The translations under genes and the position numbers were made by a program. A DNA stretch of 64,000 nt from Roseococcus pinisoli (lineage in GTDB: Bacteria > Pseudomonadota > Alphaproteobacteria > Acetobacterales > Acetobacteraceae), in contig NZ_JAHCDA010000001.1 of NCBI RefSeq assembly GCF_018413645.1, forward strand, positions 248,001-312,000, read 5' to 3'. The notes below the pieces were generated by a model. It ran no database searches. It saw only the letters and a program-made list of their open reading frames with translations, and was not told the origin of the DNA. Below, piece after piece: positions 1-7,424 of the stretch. Numbering within the stretch: the stretch's first letter is position 1; every line of letters starts with the position of its first letter.

Positions 1-416
1 CGCAGGATGTTGGAGGGCTTAATGTCCAGATGCACCACGCCCTGCCGGTGCAGCCCGTCCAGCGCGTCGGCCGTCATGGCGCCGATATGCGCGACCTCGG
101 CCGGGTCGCGCGGCAGGCGCTTGAGGTAGGGCAGCAGCGAGCCGCCATGGATGCGCTCCATCACGATCCAGGGCGTGGGCTCGTGGCCGGTGCCGTAGCA
201 TTTCGGCACATGCGGCCCGGTGAGGCGGGGCAGGATCATCTGCTCCATCTCGAAGCTGACGATGGCCGCCGGGTCCTCGCCCTCGGCGAGCTTGGGCATC
301 TTCATCAGCAGCGGGCCGGGATGCTCGGGATGCGTCACCTCGCGCAGCACGGCCATGCCGCCGCGATGCACTACCGGGCCCAGGGTGAAGCCGGCGATGA
401 CCTTGGGCGCGCTCAT
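1..416 (-). CDS. Serine/threonine protein kinase, N-terminal part (runs off left edge)
   Basis: The reading frame opens with ATG at 416 and stays open to the window edge, giving about 138 residues of a eukaryotic-type (Hanks) protein kinase. The start of the fold is visible: a glycine-containing loop near residues 12-20 (LGPVVHRGGMAVL), the VAIK-type lysine in LLMKMPK near residue 40, an acidic alpha-C segment (SFEMEQM), a hinge-like WIVMERI, and near the edge the catalytic loop HLDIKPSN (HxDxKxxN, with Leu in place of the usual Arg of HRD). The activation segment and C-lobe lie outside the window. The start codon overlaps the stop of the metallophosphoesterase gene by 4 bases (ATGA), so the two are almost certainly co-transcribed and probably translationally coupled. 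The substrate is not evident. The kinase-fold assignment is secure; activity cannot be judged without the DFG region. Confidence 0.85.
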   Translation of the reverse strand, partial: MSAPKVIAGFTLGPVVHRGGMAVLREVTHPEHPGPLLMKMPKLAEGEDPAAIVSFEMEQMILPRLTGPHVPKCYGTGHEPTPWIVMERIHGGSLLPYLKRLPRDPAEVAHIGAMTADALDGLHRQGVVHLDIKPSNIL

Positions 417-1153
417 GTCCCCGTGAAAAGCCGCTCGGCCAGGAAGTCCGGAAGCCCGGCCGCGCGGATCTTCGCCGCCGCCGTCTCGATGTCGTAGGGC
501 ACGCGCATCCAGCCGAATTCGCTCGAATCCGTGTCGAGCATGCCGTAGCAGGCGGCCGGATTGCCGTCGCGCGGCTGGCCCACCGCGCCCACGACGGCCA
601 GCCAACGGCGGGGCTGCAGCAACGGCAGCATGAGGTCCGAAGCCGGGCGGTGCGCGACCAGCTTCTCGGTCGCCGTCAGGCCGAAGAGGGCGGGCACATG
701 CGTGTGGCCGCAGAAGGTGAGGCGCGCATCGGTCGCCTCCAGGCTGGTGCGCGCGGCCGTCGCATCGGTGACGTAGAGCCAGCGCTCGGGGTCCGAGCCC
801 TCGGAGTGGACGTAGAGGCGGTCCTCCTCCTCATAGGTCATGGGCAGGCCGGCCAGGAAGCGCCGCGCCTCGGGCGTGAGCTGCGTCGCCGTCCATTGGA
901 TGGCGGTGGCCGCGAGGCGGGAGAAGTTGCGCGGCCCGGTCAGCGCCGCCTCGTCGTGATTGCCGCGCAGGGCCAGCGCGCCGCGGCCCACCAGCTCCTC
1001 CACCCGCGCCGTCACCTCGGCTGGGTTGGCGCCATAGCCCACCAGGTCGCCCAGGAAGACGAGCCGGTCGGCCCGCTGGGCCGCCGCATGGGTCAGGCAG
1101 GCCTCCAGGGCCTCCAGATTGGCGTGGATGTCCGCCAGCAGGGCGATCCGCAT
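413..1153 (-). CDS. Metallophosphoesterase (calcineurin-like)
   Basis: The product is 246 aa and cytoplasmic, with no signal peptide. It carries the metal-ligand motifs of the calcineurin-like superfamily in the expected order: DIHAN at residues 8-12, GDLVGYG near 35-41, GNHDE near 64-68, and GHTHVP near 150-155. Proteins of this length with a DIHxN start are usually annotated as YfcE/PrpA-like phosphodiesterases or protein phosphatases. The gene lies directly upstream of a Ser/Thr kinase with a 4-base overlap, so I infer a phosphatase-kinase pair acting on common targets, but a phosphodiesterase of small substrates is equally compatible with the fold. The next gene upstream is divergent, so this gene heads the operon. 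Confidence 0.85.
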   Translation of the reverse strand: MRIALLADIHANLEALEACLTHAAAQRADRLVFLGDLVGYGANPAEVTARVEELVGRGALALRGNHDEAALTGPRNFSRLAATAIQWTATQLTPEARRFLAGLPMTYEEEDRLYVHSEGSDPERWLYVTDATAARTSLEATDARLTFCGHTHVPALFGLTATEKLVAHRPASDLMLPLLQPRRWLAVVGAVGQPRDGNPAACYGMLDTDSSEFGWMRVPYDIETAAAKIRAAGLPDFLAERLFTGT

Positions 1154-1285
1154 ACGATGTGCTCACTTGCTCGTCAGGCAGCGGCCCCATGATGCGCCAA
1201 GCGACCTCGCCGCGCACCCCCGCTGCCTCGACACCCATGCGCAGCTGCCGCAACATCGTTCCGCGCCCGCGCTGGAACCCTATTG

Positions 1286-2239
1286 ATGCCCATACCCCTG
1301 CTCGTCCAGATCCCGCTGGACCCCCTGAGGCTCGCCCGCATCGCGGCCGCCGGCTTCGAGATCCATCACGCCCCCACCCCGGCCGAGCGCGCCGAGATGA
1401 TCCCGCGCCTCGCGCCCGTGCTGCGCGCGGTGCTGACCAACGGCGCGACCGGCATGAGCGCCGAGGCCATCGCCACCCTGCCGAAGCTCGAGATCATCTG
1501 CTGCATCGGCGTCGGCCACGAGACGGTGGACCTGCGCGCGGCCAAGGCCCGGGGCATCCGGGTGACCAACGGCCCCGCCACCAACGACGTCACCGTCGCG
1601 GACCATACCTGGGCGCTGATCCTCTCCATCGCCCGCAACATTCCCGGCGCCGATGCCGCCGTCCGCCAGGGCGAGTGGATGAACGCGCGCGGGCCGCGCC
1701 CCATCGTCTTCGGCAAGCGGCTGGGCATCATCGGCCTCGGCAATATCGGCCGGCAGATCGCCGAGCGCGGCGAGCGCGGCTTCGACATGGAGATCGCCTA
1801 CCACAACCGCGCGCGGCGCCCGGAAAGCCCCTATGCCTATCTTCCCTCGGTGAAGGCCCTGGCCGAATGGGCCGACTACCTGGTGATCGCCGCCCCGGGC
1901 GGCGCGGGCACGCGGCACCTGGTGAATGCCGAGGTGCTGGAGGCGCTGGGCCCCCAGGGCTTCCTCATCAACATCGGCCGCGGCAGCGTGGTGGATACGG
2001 AGGCGCTGGTGGCGGCCCTGCATGACGGCCGCATCGCCGGCGCCGCCATCGACGTGGTCGACGGCGAGCCGGAGGTGCCGCCCGCCCTGGCCGCAGCACC
2101 GCGCCTGATCATCACGCCGCATATTGCCGGCCGCTCGCCCGAGGCGATGATGGCCACCGCCAGCCTCGTCGCAGCCAATCTCCAGGCGCATTTCGCGGGC
2201 GAGCCCGTGAAGACGCCGGTGCCGATGCCGGTGGATTAG
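1286..2239 (+). CDS. 2-hydroxyacid dehydrogenase (NAD(P)-dependent, GhrB/hydroxypyruvate reductase-like)
   Basis: A 317-aa D-2-hydroxyacid dehydrogenase. It shows the Rossmann dinucleotide motif GLGNIG near residue 150 after the GKRLGII strand. The three catalytic positions of the family are all present: Arg in NIGRGSVVD, Glu in VDGEPEVP and His in TPHIAG. Length and the ICCIGVGHETVDL and NGPATNDVTVADHT segments match glyoxylate/hydroxypyruvate reductases. The exact substrate cannot be told from sequence. I take ATG at 1286; a TTG immediately upstream (1283) is in frame. The gene is divergent from the phosphoesterase operon and convergent with the export operon, from which it is separated by a hairpin. 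Confidence 0.85.
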   Translation: MPIPLLVQIPLDPLRLARIAAAGFEIHHAPTPAERAEMIPRLAPVLRAVLTNGATGMSAEAIATLPKLEIICCIGVGHETVDLRAAKARGIRVTNGPATNDVTVADHTWALILSIARNIPGADAAVRQGEWMNARGPRPIVFGKRLGIIGLGNIGRQIAERGERGFDMEIAYHNRARRPESPYAYLPSVKALAEWADYLVIAAPGGAGTRHLVNAEVLEALGPQGFLINIGRGSVVDTEALVAALHDGRIAGAAIDVVDGEPEVPPALAAAPRLIITPHIAGRSPEAMMATASLVAANLQAHFAGEPVKTPVPMPVD

Positions 2240-2248
2240 GACGCCACG

Positions 2249-2278
2249 CCCGGCGCCTCCCACGAAGGGAGCGCCGGG
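2249..2278. terminator. Hairpin between convergent genes
   Basis: An inverted repeat lies between the stop codons of the hydroxyacid dehydrogenase and the last gene of the export operon. The left arm (2249-2261) reads CCCGGCGCCTCCC and pairs with 2267-2278 apart from one bulged C; the loop is about 5 nt. There is no T-run, as is usual in very GC-rich genomes. It probably terminates transcription from both sides. Confidence 0.6.
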
Positions 2279-2286
2279 CCGCGATC

Positions 2287-3915
2287 CTAGATCCAGAGCT
2301 TCCCGCGGATCGCGCGCACCAGGTCGCCAACCGCCCAGTACAGCCAGGTGCTTCTCCCCGCCTCGACGCGGGCGCTGCCCTCCGTGCCGGCGCGCAGCAT
2401 CGCCAGGTCGTTGCCCGGATCCAGCTCCACGATCGCGCGGACCACGTTGCGGCCCTGCACCACCTCGGTCGTGGGGCGTATCCGCTCGATGGTGGCCACG
2501 ATCCGCAGGCTCGGGTCGGAGGCCGGCAGCAGGCGGACGCGGGCGCCCACCTGAAGCCGCCGCGCATCCCGGTCCAGCACCAGCACATCGGCGCGCATCC
2601 GGTCCGTGGGCGCGACCTCGAACAGCACCTGGCCCCGCATCACGAACTGGCCGGCATAGCGACGCAGATCGCCCGAGACGACAACGCCGCTGAGGGGGGA
2701 ACGGATGCTGGCGGCGTCGATGCGGTGCTGCAGCAGCGCCACCTGCGTTTCCGCCCGCTCCGCCGAGAGCAGGGCCAGCTGCTCGTTGGCGGGGTTACCG
2801 CGCGCACGGGCGATATCGGCCTCGCGCCGGTCATTGGCCGCGCGGGACACCGCCGCCGCGTGCTCGAGCTGCAGATCGCGGGTGGAAAGCCGCGCCAGCA
2901 AGGTGGTGTCCGCCTCGACGCGGTCACCGGGCTCGACGGCCACCTCGTCGAGCAGCGCGTCGAAGGGCGCCGTCACGATCCGCTGCTCGGTGGGCGCCAG
3001 GATGAAGGGCGCATTGATCTCGTCGGTGGTCGGCCAGACGCCTGCCACGACCACCAGCAGCGCCAGGGCCGCCAACAGATGCCGCGTGCCGATGCCCTTC
3101 CGCCTGGCCCGGCGCTGCATGGCGGCGAGGGGCGCGAGGCCATCGGCGATGCGCGCCAGGAGGTCCTTCGGCGGCAGCGCGCCGTCGCTTTCCACCAGCA
3201 GGGCCATGGCCCCGGTCGCGACGCCCAATCGCGGGGCGGCCTTGCCCTCCGGCTCCGGCGTGGTCCCGGCATCCAGCAGGGCCTCGAGCTCGCCGCGCAG
3301 CCGCCGCGCGAGGTCGGAGGCCAGCGCGATCTCCTGCTGGTCGGAAACGCCGATGTCCCGGATGCGGCCGGAAGCTACCACGCCGATCGCGACGCGCCTG
3401 ACGCGGAGCAGGTCCGCCAGGCCCGTCGCGGCGCGGTGCAGCGCCACAGGGCGATTGGGGGCCCCGAGCGCCGCCGGAAGAACGGTGCCGAGCACGGCCG
3501 CCACGCCGGCGCGTGCCCCCGCCTCGGCCGCCGCGACGAATCCCGCCACCAGCTGCAGGCGCTCGCGCGTCAGCGCCGCGTGCAGGGGATTGGCGATGCG
3601 CAGCCGGATCAGCAGGGCGCCGCCGGCTGCCGGCAGCGCGAAGAGCGTGGGCTGGCCCGGCCCTTCCTCGACATGGCGGACGGCGCCGGCGGCCAGGGCC
3701 AGGGCGGCGGCCTTTTCCCAGGCCTCGGTAAGCGCAACGCCGGCCGCCGCGGGATGGGCCGCGAGCATCGTGCTGCCCAGCAGCACCGCGCCGGCCTCGG
3801 CATTGGTCAGGTCGGCGGCGAAGCGCAGCAGCACGGCCGGCCAGTCCGGACGGCCGGCGGCGGCCCGCAAATTGTCGAGGACAAGGGCGAGCTGGTCGGA
3901 GGGCTGCTGGTCCAT
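2287..3915 (-). CDS. HlyD-family membrane adaptor with a large cytoplasmic N-terminal domain
   Basis: A 542-aa protein in three parts. Residues 1-275 form a soluble alanine-rich domain, possibly GAF-like: alpha/beta pattern with AVLLGSTMLAAHP and LLRVRRVAIGVV. A basic stretch (RRARRKGIGTRH) is followed by a single membrane span at about 279-294, which places the first domain in the cytoplasm. The periplasmic remainder has the membrane-fusion-protein pattern: lipoyl half-motif LLDEVAVEPGDRVEADTTL, a short helical hairpin, then the second half SIRSPLSGVVVSGDL and a beta-barrel region. HlyD proteins normally bridge an inner-membrane transporter and TolC. The start ATG (3915) shares one base with the stop of the preceding adaptor gene. 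It is the last gene of the operon, and no ATPase follows. The cytoplasmic domain is the unusual part and could sense or recruit cargo; that is inference. Confidence 0.75.
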   Translation of the reverse strand: MDQQPSDQLALVLDNLRAAAGRPDWPAVLLRFAADLTNAEAGAVLLGSTMLAAHPAAAGVALTEAWEKAAALALAAGAVRHVEEGPGQPTLFALPAAGGALLIRLRIANPLHAALTRERLQLVAGFVAAAEAGARAGVAAVLGTVLPAALGAPNRPVALHRAATGLADLLRVRRVAIGVVASGRIRDIGVSDQQEIALASDLARRLRGELEALLDAGTTPEPEGKAAPRLGVATGAMALLVESDGALPPKDLLARIADGLAPLAAMQRRARRKGIGTRHLLAALALLVVVAGVWPTTDEINAPFILAPTEQRIVTAPFDALLDEVAVEPGDRVEADTTLLARLSTRDLQLEHAAAVSRAANDRREADIARARGNPANEQLALLSAERAETQVALLQHRIDAASIRSPLSGVVVSGDLRRYAGQFVMRGQVLFEVAPTDRMRADVLVLDRDARRLQVGARVRLLPASDPSLRIVATIERIRPTTEVVQGRNVVRAIVELDPGNDLAMLRAGTEGSARVEAGRSTWLYWAVGDLVRAIRGKLWI

Positions 3916-4748
3916 CAGCTTTCCTTGCGCAGCGCGGCCGGCGTCAGCATCGCTTCGACGCCGGCGGGAATCGCCTCGTCGGGATTCTCGATGACGAAGA
4001 CGGTGCGGAACCGGCCGGAGGCGGCATCCATGAGCAGGTCCAGAAAGCGCAGCGTGGCCCGCACCTCGCGGTCCACGGGCGCGAGCAGCCGCAGCTCGTA
4101 TTGCCGTCCTGTCCGGAGATAGGGAAAGGCGGCGGCGGGCATGTAGAGCGTCGCCTCCAGGGTGCGCAGATCCGCGATGGTGATCGGGCGGTCGCTTCGG
4201 CTGAGGGGCGAGCCGACGCCGGTGTCGATCTTGAACACGCGGCCGTCGAAGGGAGCGCGGATCTGGTACTGCTCGATCACCGAGAGCTCCACCTCCAGCC
4301 GCCGCCGGTCGAGCCGGCGCCGATCCTGCGCCACCTGGACCGCGGCACGGGCGACGGCAAGCCGGGCATTGGCCTGCCGCAGCTCCCATTCCATGGCACC
4401 GCCGCGTCCCACCGCGCTCGACACGCGGGAGGCCTGGGCCTGGGCCTCGGTGGCCTGGGCCTCGGCCTGGAGCACGTCACCCTCGGCTTCGGCGGCGCTG
4501 CGCGCCTGCGCGATGCGTTGGGATTGAACCGTATCGTCAAGCCGCAGGACGGGCTGACCTTCCCGCACCCGATCGCCCTCGGCCACCATGATCTCGCGGA
4601 CCGTGCCGTCGAGGAGCGGGCCGAGCTGGGCGATGTCCCGTGCCTTCGTGACGCCGCGGACGGCCTCGAAGCCCGGCGACGTCTGCGCGGAAGCGGCCGT
4701 GGCGGCGAAGGGCAAGGCCAGGAGTGAGCGTCGGAGCGGTGCAATCAC
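3915..4748 (-). CDS. HlyD/RND-type periplasmic adaptor subunit, exported
   Basis: About 277 aa from GTG at 4748. A Sec signal peptide is evident (basic PLRRS, hydrophobic LLALPF, then TAASA before QTSPG). The mature part shows a split lipoyl motif: LGPLLDGTVREIMVAEGDRVREGQPVLRLDD, then a long alanine/glutamine/arginine-rich coiled-coil hairpin, then IRAPFDGRVFKIDTGVGS, and a final barrel (IPAGVEAMLTPAAL). This is a short periplasmic adaptor that would contact the TolC-like protein encoded three genes upstream in transcription order. An alternative GTG at 4793 would overlap the upstream gene and push the signal sequence inward, so I prefer 4748, although neither start has a strong ribosome-binding site. 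It is the second adaptor of the operon. Confidence 0.75.
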   Translation of the reverse strand: MIAPLRRSLLALPFAATAASAQTSPGFEAVRGVTKARDIAQLGPLLDGTVREIMVAEGDRVREGQPVLRLDDTVQSQRIAQARSAAEAEGDVLQAEAQATEAQAQASRVSSAVGRGGAMEWELRQANARLAVARAAVQVAQDRRRLDRRRLEVELSVIEQYQIRAPFDGRVFKIDTGVGSPLSRSDRPITIADLRTLEATLYMPAAAFPYLRTGRQYELRLLAPVDREVRATLRFLDLLMDAASGRFRTVFVIENPDEAIPAGVEAMLTPAALRKES

Positions 4749-4764
4749 GGGGACTGAGATTCCA

Positions 4765-6885
4765 TCAAATGGCCAGGCGCCGGTGCAGGGCACGCTGCCC
4801 CGCCCGCCAGAGCTGCGTCACCAGCGGGCTGGGCGGCAGGGCGACGAGCGCCTGCACCCGGCTGCCGTGGAGCGCCGCGACGTCCGACTGGGCAAAGGCC
4901 CGCAATTCGAAAATCCGTTCGACCGGAACGGGTTGGCCCCGCGGCCCGGCCCGGGTGGCGATCGGCCCGCCGGCCTCCTGCGACAGTGCCGCGGAGGGCA
5001 GCTCGTCGCGCGCCTCGGGACGGGCGCTCGCCACCCGCGCCGTGAAGGTCGCCACGGTGCCTCCCCATTCGCGGATCGGCAGCTCGGTGCCGTCGGTCAC
5101 GGCGTTGAGCACGGAGGCGCCCGTTTGCTGATCGAGCACGAGGCGAATGACGGCCGGCGCCGCCAGCGGAACGAGCACGCCCAGCGGATCACGATCGTCG
5201 CGCCGGACCCATGCTCCGCGCAGCCCCAGCGCCTTGCTGGGCTCCCAGAAGGCCGGCTGTGCCGTGACGACCTGCCAGCGCGCGATCTCGGCGCGCAGCT
5301 CCTGCTGCTGGCGCCGGTTGGCGGCGTCGCGCGCCTCGATGCCGTCCAGCAGACCAGGATTTTCGACGGTGGCCCGGCGCCGCTCCAGGTCCAGCGTCCG
5401 GGCTTCCAGCTCGAGATGCTGGAGGGTGCGCAACGCGTCCGGATTGCGCAGCGTGATCAGCGTCTCCCCGGCCGCGAGCGGGCCCGCGGGCGCGACCTCC
5501 GTCACCATGCCGTCGACCCCTGCGAAGATCTGCCGGGCGCCTTCGCGCTCGAGCGTGCCGGCGACCACGATGCGATCCGGGATCGGAATGAGGCAGGCGG
5601 CCGCCCCGATCCCGAGCAGCAGCGTCGCGACGATGGTCGCCACGCACGGCTTCTCCCTCAGCGCGAGGCTCATCTGCACGGTCGGGATGACGACGAACAG
5701 CAGCAGGATCAGCAGGACGGCCCCGGCGCCCAGGACGAAGTGCAGGCCATAGGCGATCCAGATCACGCCCAAGTAGATGGTCCAGCGATAGAGCGAGGAC
5801 CCCACGAACCAGAGCGCCGGGCGCCAGCTTTGCCAGGCCTCGGCGGGTCCCTGCCCAAGCACACGGAGCGCGATGTCGCGGGCCGCGAGACGCCCCCGCT
5901 GCTGGAGATTGTGGATGCCCAGCAGGTCCGACATCACGTAGTAGCCGTCGAGCCGCACCAGCGGATTGGCGTTGAAGAGAAGCGACGAGACACCCACGAC
6001 GAGCACGGTCTGGAACAGGATCTCCCGCCCCCAGCCCGGCGCGGCATAGGCCCAGAGGATCGCCGCGATGGCCGCGATCAGCCCCTCGACATAGATGCCC
6101 GCCGCCCCCACCAGCGCCCGCCGCCAGGGCGAGGCGACCATCCACATCCCGCTCACATCGACGTAGGGCGCGGGCATCATGAACATCAGCGAGATGCCCG
6201 AGCGGAAGACATTGAGGCGCTCGCCCTCGGCGGCCGCCATCCGCTGCGCCGCGACAGCGTGTCCCGCCTCGTGGAGCACCTTGATCAGCGTGAAGACGAC
6301 GAAGGCCTGTACGGCGTCGAGCGCGCCGAATTCGGACAGGCCGCGCATGCTCTCGAGCACGTCGGGCGCGCGGATGAACCAGAGCGCGGTCGCCGTGCCG
6401 GCCAGCGCCAGCCAGATCATGAAGCCCCAGGACGTGAACAGCCAGCCGAGGGCAGGCCGGAACACGCCGAGCAGGCGGCCGAGATCACCCAGGTCGAACC
6501 GCTTGTAGGTCAGGCCGCGCAGGGCATGGAGCGGGCCGGACGGGGGCGGACGGGGCGGCAGCCTCCGCCCCGGCACGCGCAGCACGCCCTGGCTGATGAG
6601 ATTGGCGACCCCCTGCACGAGCTCGACATCCTGCGGGGCATCGGCCGCTGCCGCGGGCATCATGGCCACGGCCTCGGCCACGCTGCGCCGGCCGTCCAGG
6701 AGGCCGAGCAGCGCATAGAGGCGCGGATGGAGGCGCATGTAGCGCTCGGCCAGCGGGGCGCGCACGATCCAGGACGGCCTTCCGCCCAGCACGAGGCGGC
6801 GGGCGGCCATGTCCGGATTGACCACGGGGCAGAGCTCGGCGACCGATTCCGTACCCGGAAGCGGCGCTCCTGCAGCCGCGCTCAT
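4765..6885 (-). CDS. Site-2-protease-like (M50) membrane protein with PqqD-like N-terminus and HlyD-like C-terminus
   Basis: A 706-aa polytopic protein. Residues about 20-105 resemble a PqqD-type winged-helix peptide-recognition domain (RLHPRLYALLGLLDGRRSVAEAV). About 150-460 hold several membrane spans and the site-2 protease signature: HEAGH at 205-209 (HExxH) and NPLVRLDG at 307-314 (NPxxxxDG), so the zinc ligands look intact. The last span (about 445-462) is followed by a periplasmic HlyD-like region (QIFAGVDGMVTEVAPAGPLAAGETLITL, helical hairpin, beta segments). Proteins of this architecture are annotated as site-2 protease or HlyD-family secretion proteins and, as I recall, neighbour large repetitive surface proteins. 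Here it occupies the place an ABC exporter would have in a type I system. Proteolysis, channel formation or both are possible; the role is inferred. Confidence 0.8.
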   Translation of the reverse strand: MSAAAGAPLPGTESVAELCPVVNPDMAARRLVLGGRPSWIVRAPLAERYMRLHPRLYALLGLLDGRRSVAEAVAMMPAAAADAPQDVELVQGVANLISQGVLRVPGRRLPPRPPPSGPLHALRGLTYKRFDLGDLGRLLGVFRPALGWLFTSWGFMIWLALAGTATALWFIRAPDVLESMRGLSEFGALDAVQAFVVFTLIKVLHEAGHAVAAQRMAAAEGERLNVFRSGISLMFMMPAPYVDVSGMWMVASPWRRALVGAAGIYVEGLIAAIAAILWAYAAPGWGREILFQTVLVVGVSSLLFNANPLVRLDGYYVMSDLLGIHNLQQRGRLAARDIALRVLGQGPAEAWQSWRPALWFVGSSLYRWTIYLGVIWIAYGLHFVLGAGAVLLILLLFVVIPTVQMSLALREKPCVATIVATLLLGIGAAACLIPIPDRIVVAGTLEREGARQIFAGVDGMVTEVAPAGPLAAGETLITLRNPDALRTLQHLELEARTLDLERRRATVENPGLLDGIEARDAANRRQQQELRAEIARWQVVTAQPAFWEPSKALGLRGAWVRRDDRDPLGVLVPLAAPAVIRLVLDQQTGASVLNAVTDGTELPIREWGGTVATFTARVASARPEARDELPSAALSQEAGGPIATRAGPRGQPVPVERIFELRAFAQSDVAALHGSRVQALVALPPSPLVTQLWRAGQRALHRRLAI

Positions 6886-6972
6886 GTCGGCGTCATCCGG
6901 CCGGCGTCATCGCTCCAACGGCCGGTCAAGACACGGGCCCGCGGCATTCGGGGCAGCGGACCCGCGCTCATG

Positions 6973-7395
6973 TCAGAACACGAAGTCCACGTGCTGGCCG
7001 GCATCGCCCCGGCAATAGCCGGTGCCGCCGCCGTCGATGCGGCGGGCGGGGTTGAGGATGGCGAAGCGGCACTCCAGCGGCGCGCGCTCCGGCGACAGAA
7101 GCTGGCCCACGAGGAAGGCGCCGCGGGTCGGCGCCGCCAGCGAATCCGGCCCGCCGATGCCCGGCGGCGCGTCGGCCGGCGTCAGCTGGCCGGCATAGAC
7201 GGTGCCGTCCGCCAGGCGCACCTCGACCAGCGGCTGCTCGGCGCCGGGGGCGGTGATGCGGGCCGTGACGGCGCGTGCGGGGCTGGTCGGCGTCTGCACT
7301 TCGGCGCCGCTGATGGTGATCGTCCGCGGGGCGCAGGCTGCCAGGGTGCAGGTCAGCAGGGCGGCGGCGAGAAGTGACTTTCGATGGCGGGACAT
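6973..7395 (-). CDS. Small outer-membrane-type lipoprotein of the export operon
   Basis: A 140-aa protein starting at ATG 7395 (SRHRKSLLAAALLTCTLAAC). It has a typical lipoprotein signal peptide with lipobox LAAC at about residues 18-21. The mature part is short and beta-rich with no domain I recognise (VTARITAPGAEQPLVEVRLADGTVYAGQL, CRFAILNPARRIDGGGTGYCRGDAG), with two further cysteines that could form a disulfide. The residue after the lipid cysteine is Ala, so no inner-membrane retention signal is seen. It lies between the TolC-like gene and the site-2-protease-like gene on the same strand with short gaps, so I infer an accessory subunit of the same envelope machine. Confidence 0.6.
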   Translation of the reverse strand: MSRHRKSLLAAALLTCTLAACAPRTITISGAEVQTPTSPARAVTARITAPGAEQPLVEVRLADGTVYAGQLTPADAPPGIGGPDSLAAPTRGAFLVGQLLSPERAPLECRFAILNPARRIDGGGTGYCRGDAGQHVDFVF

Positions 7396-7424
7396 GTTGG
7401 CGCTCGACTGTTCGGGGAATGGGG

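Noticed and set aside
4588-7377. A 929-codon plus-strand frame opposite the export operon
   Set aside because: It crosses two real genes and a gap, has Arg/Gly/His-rich composition and no recognisable domain.
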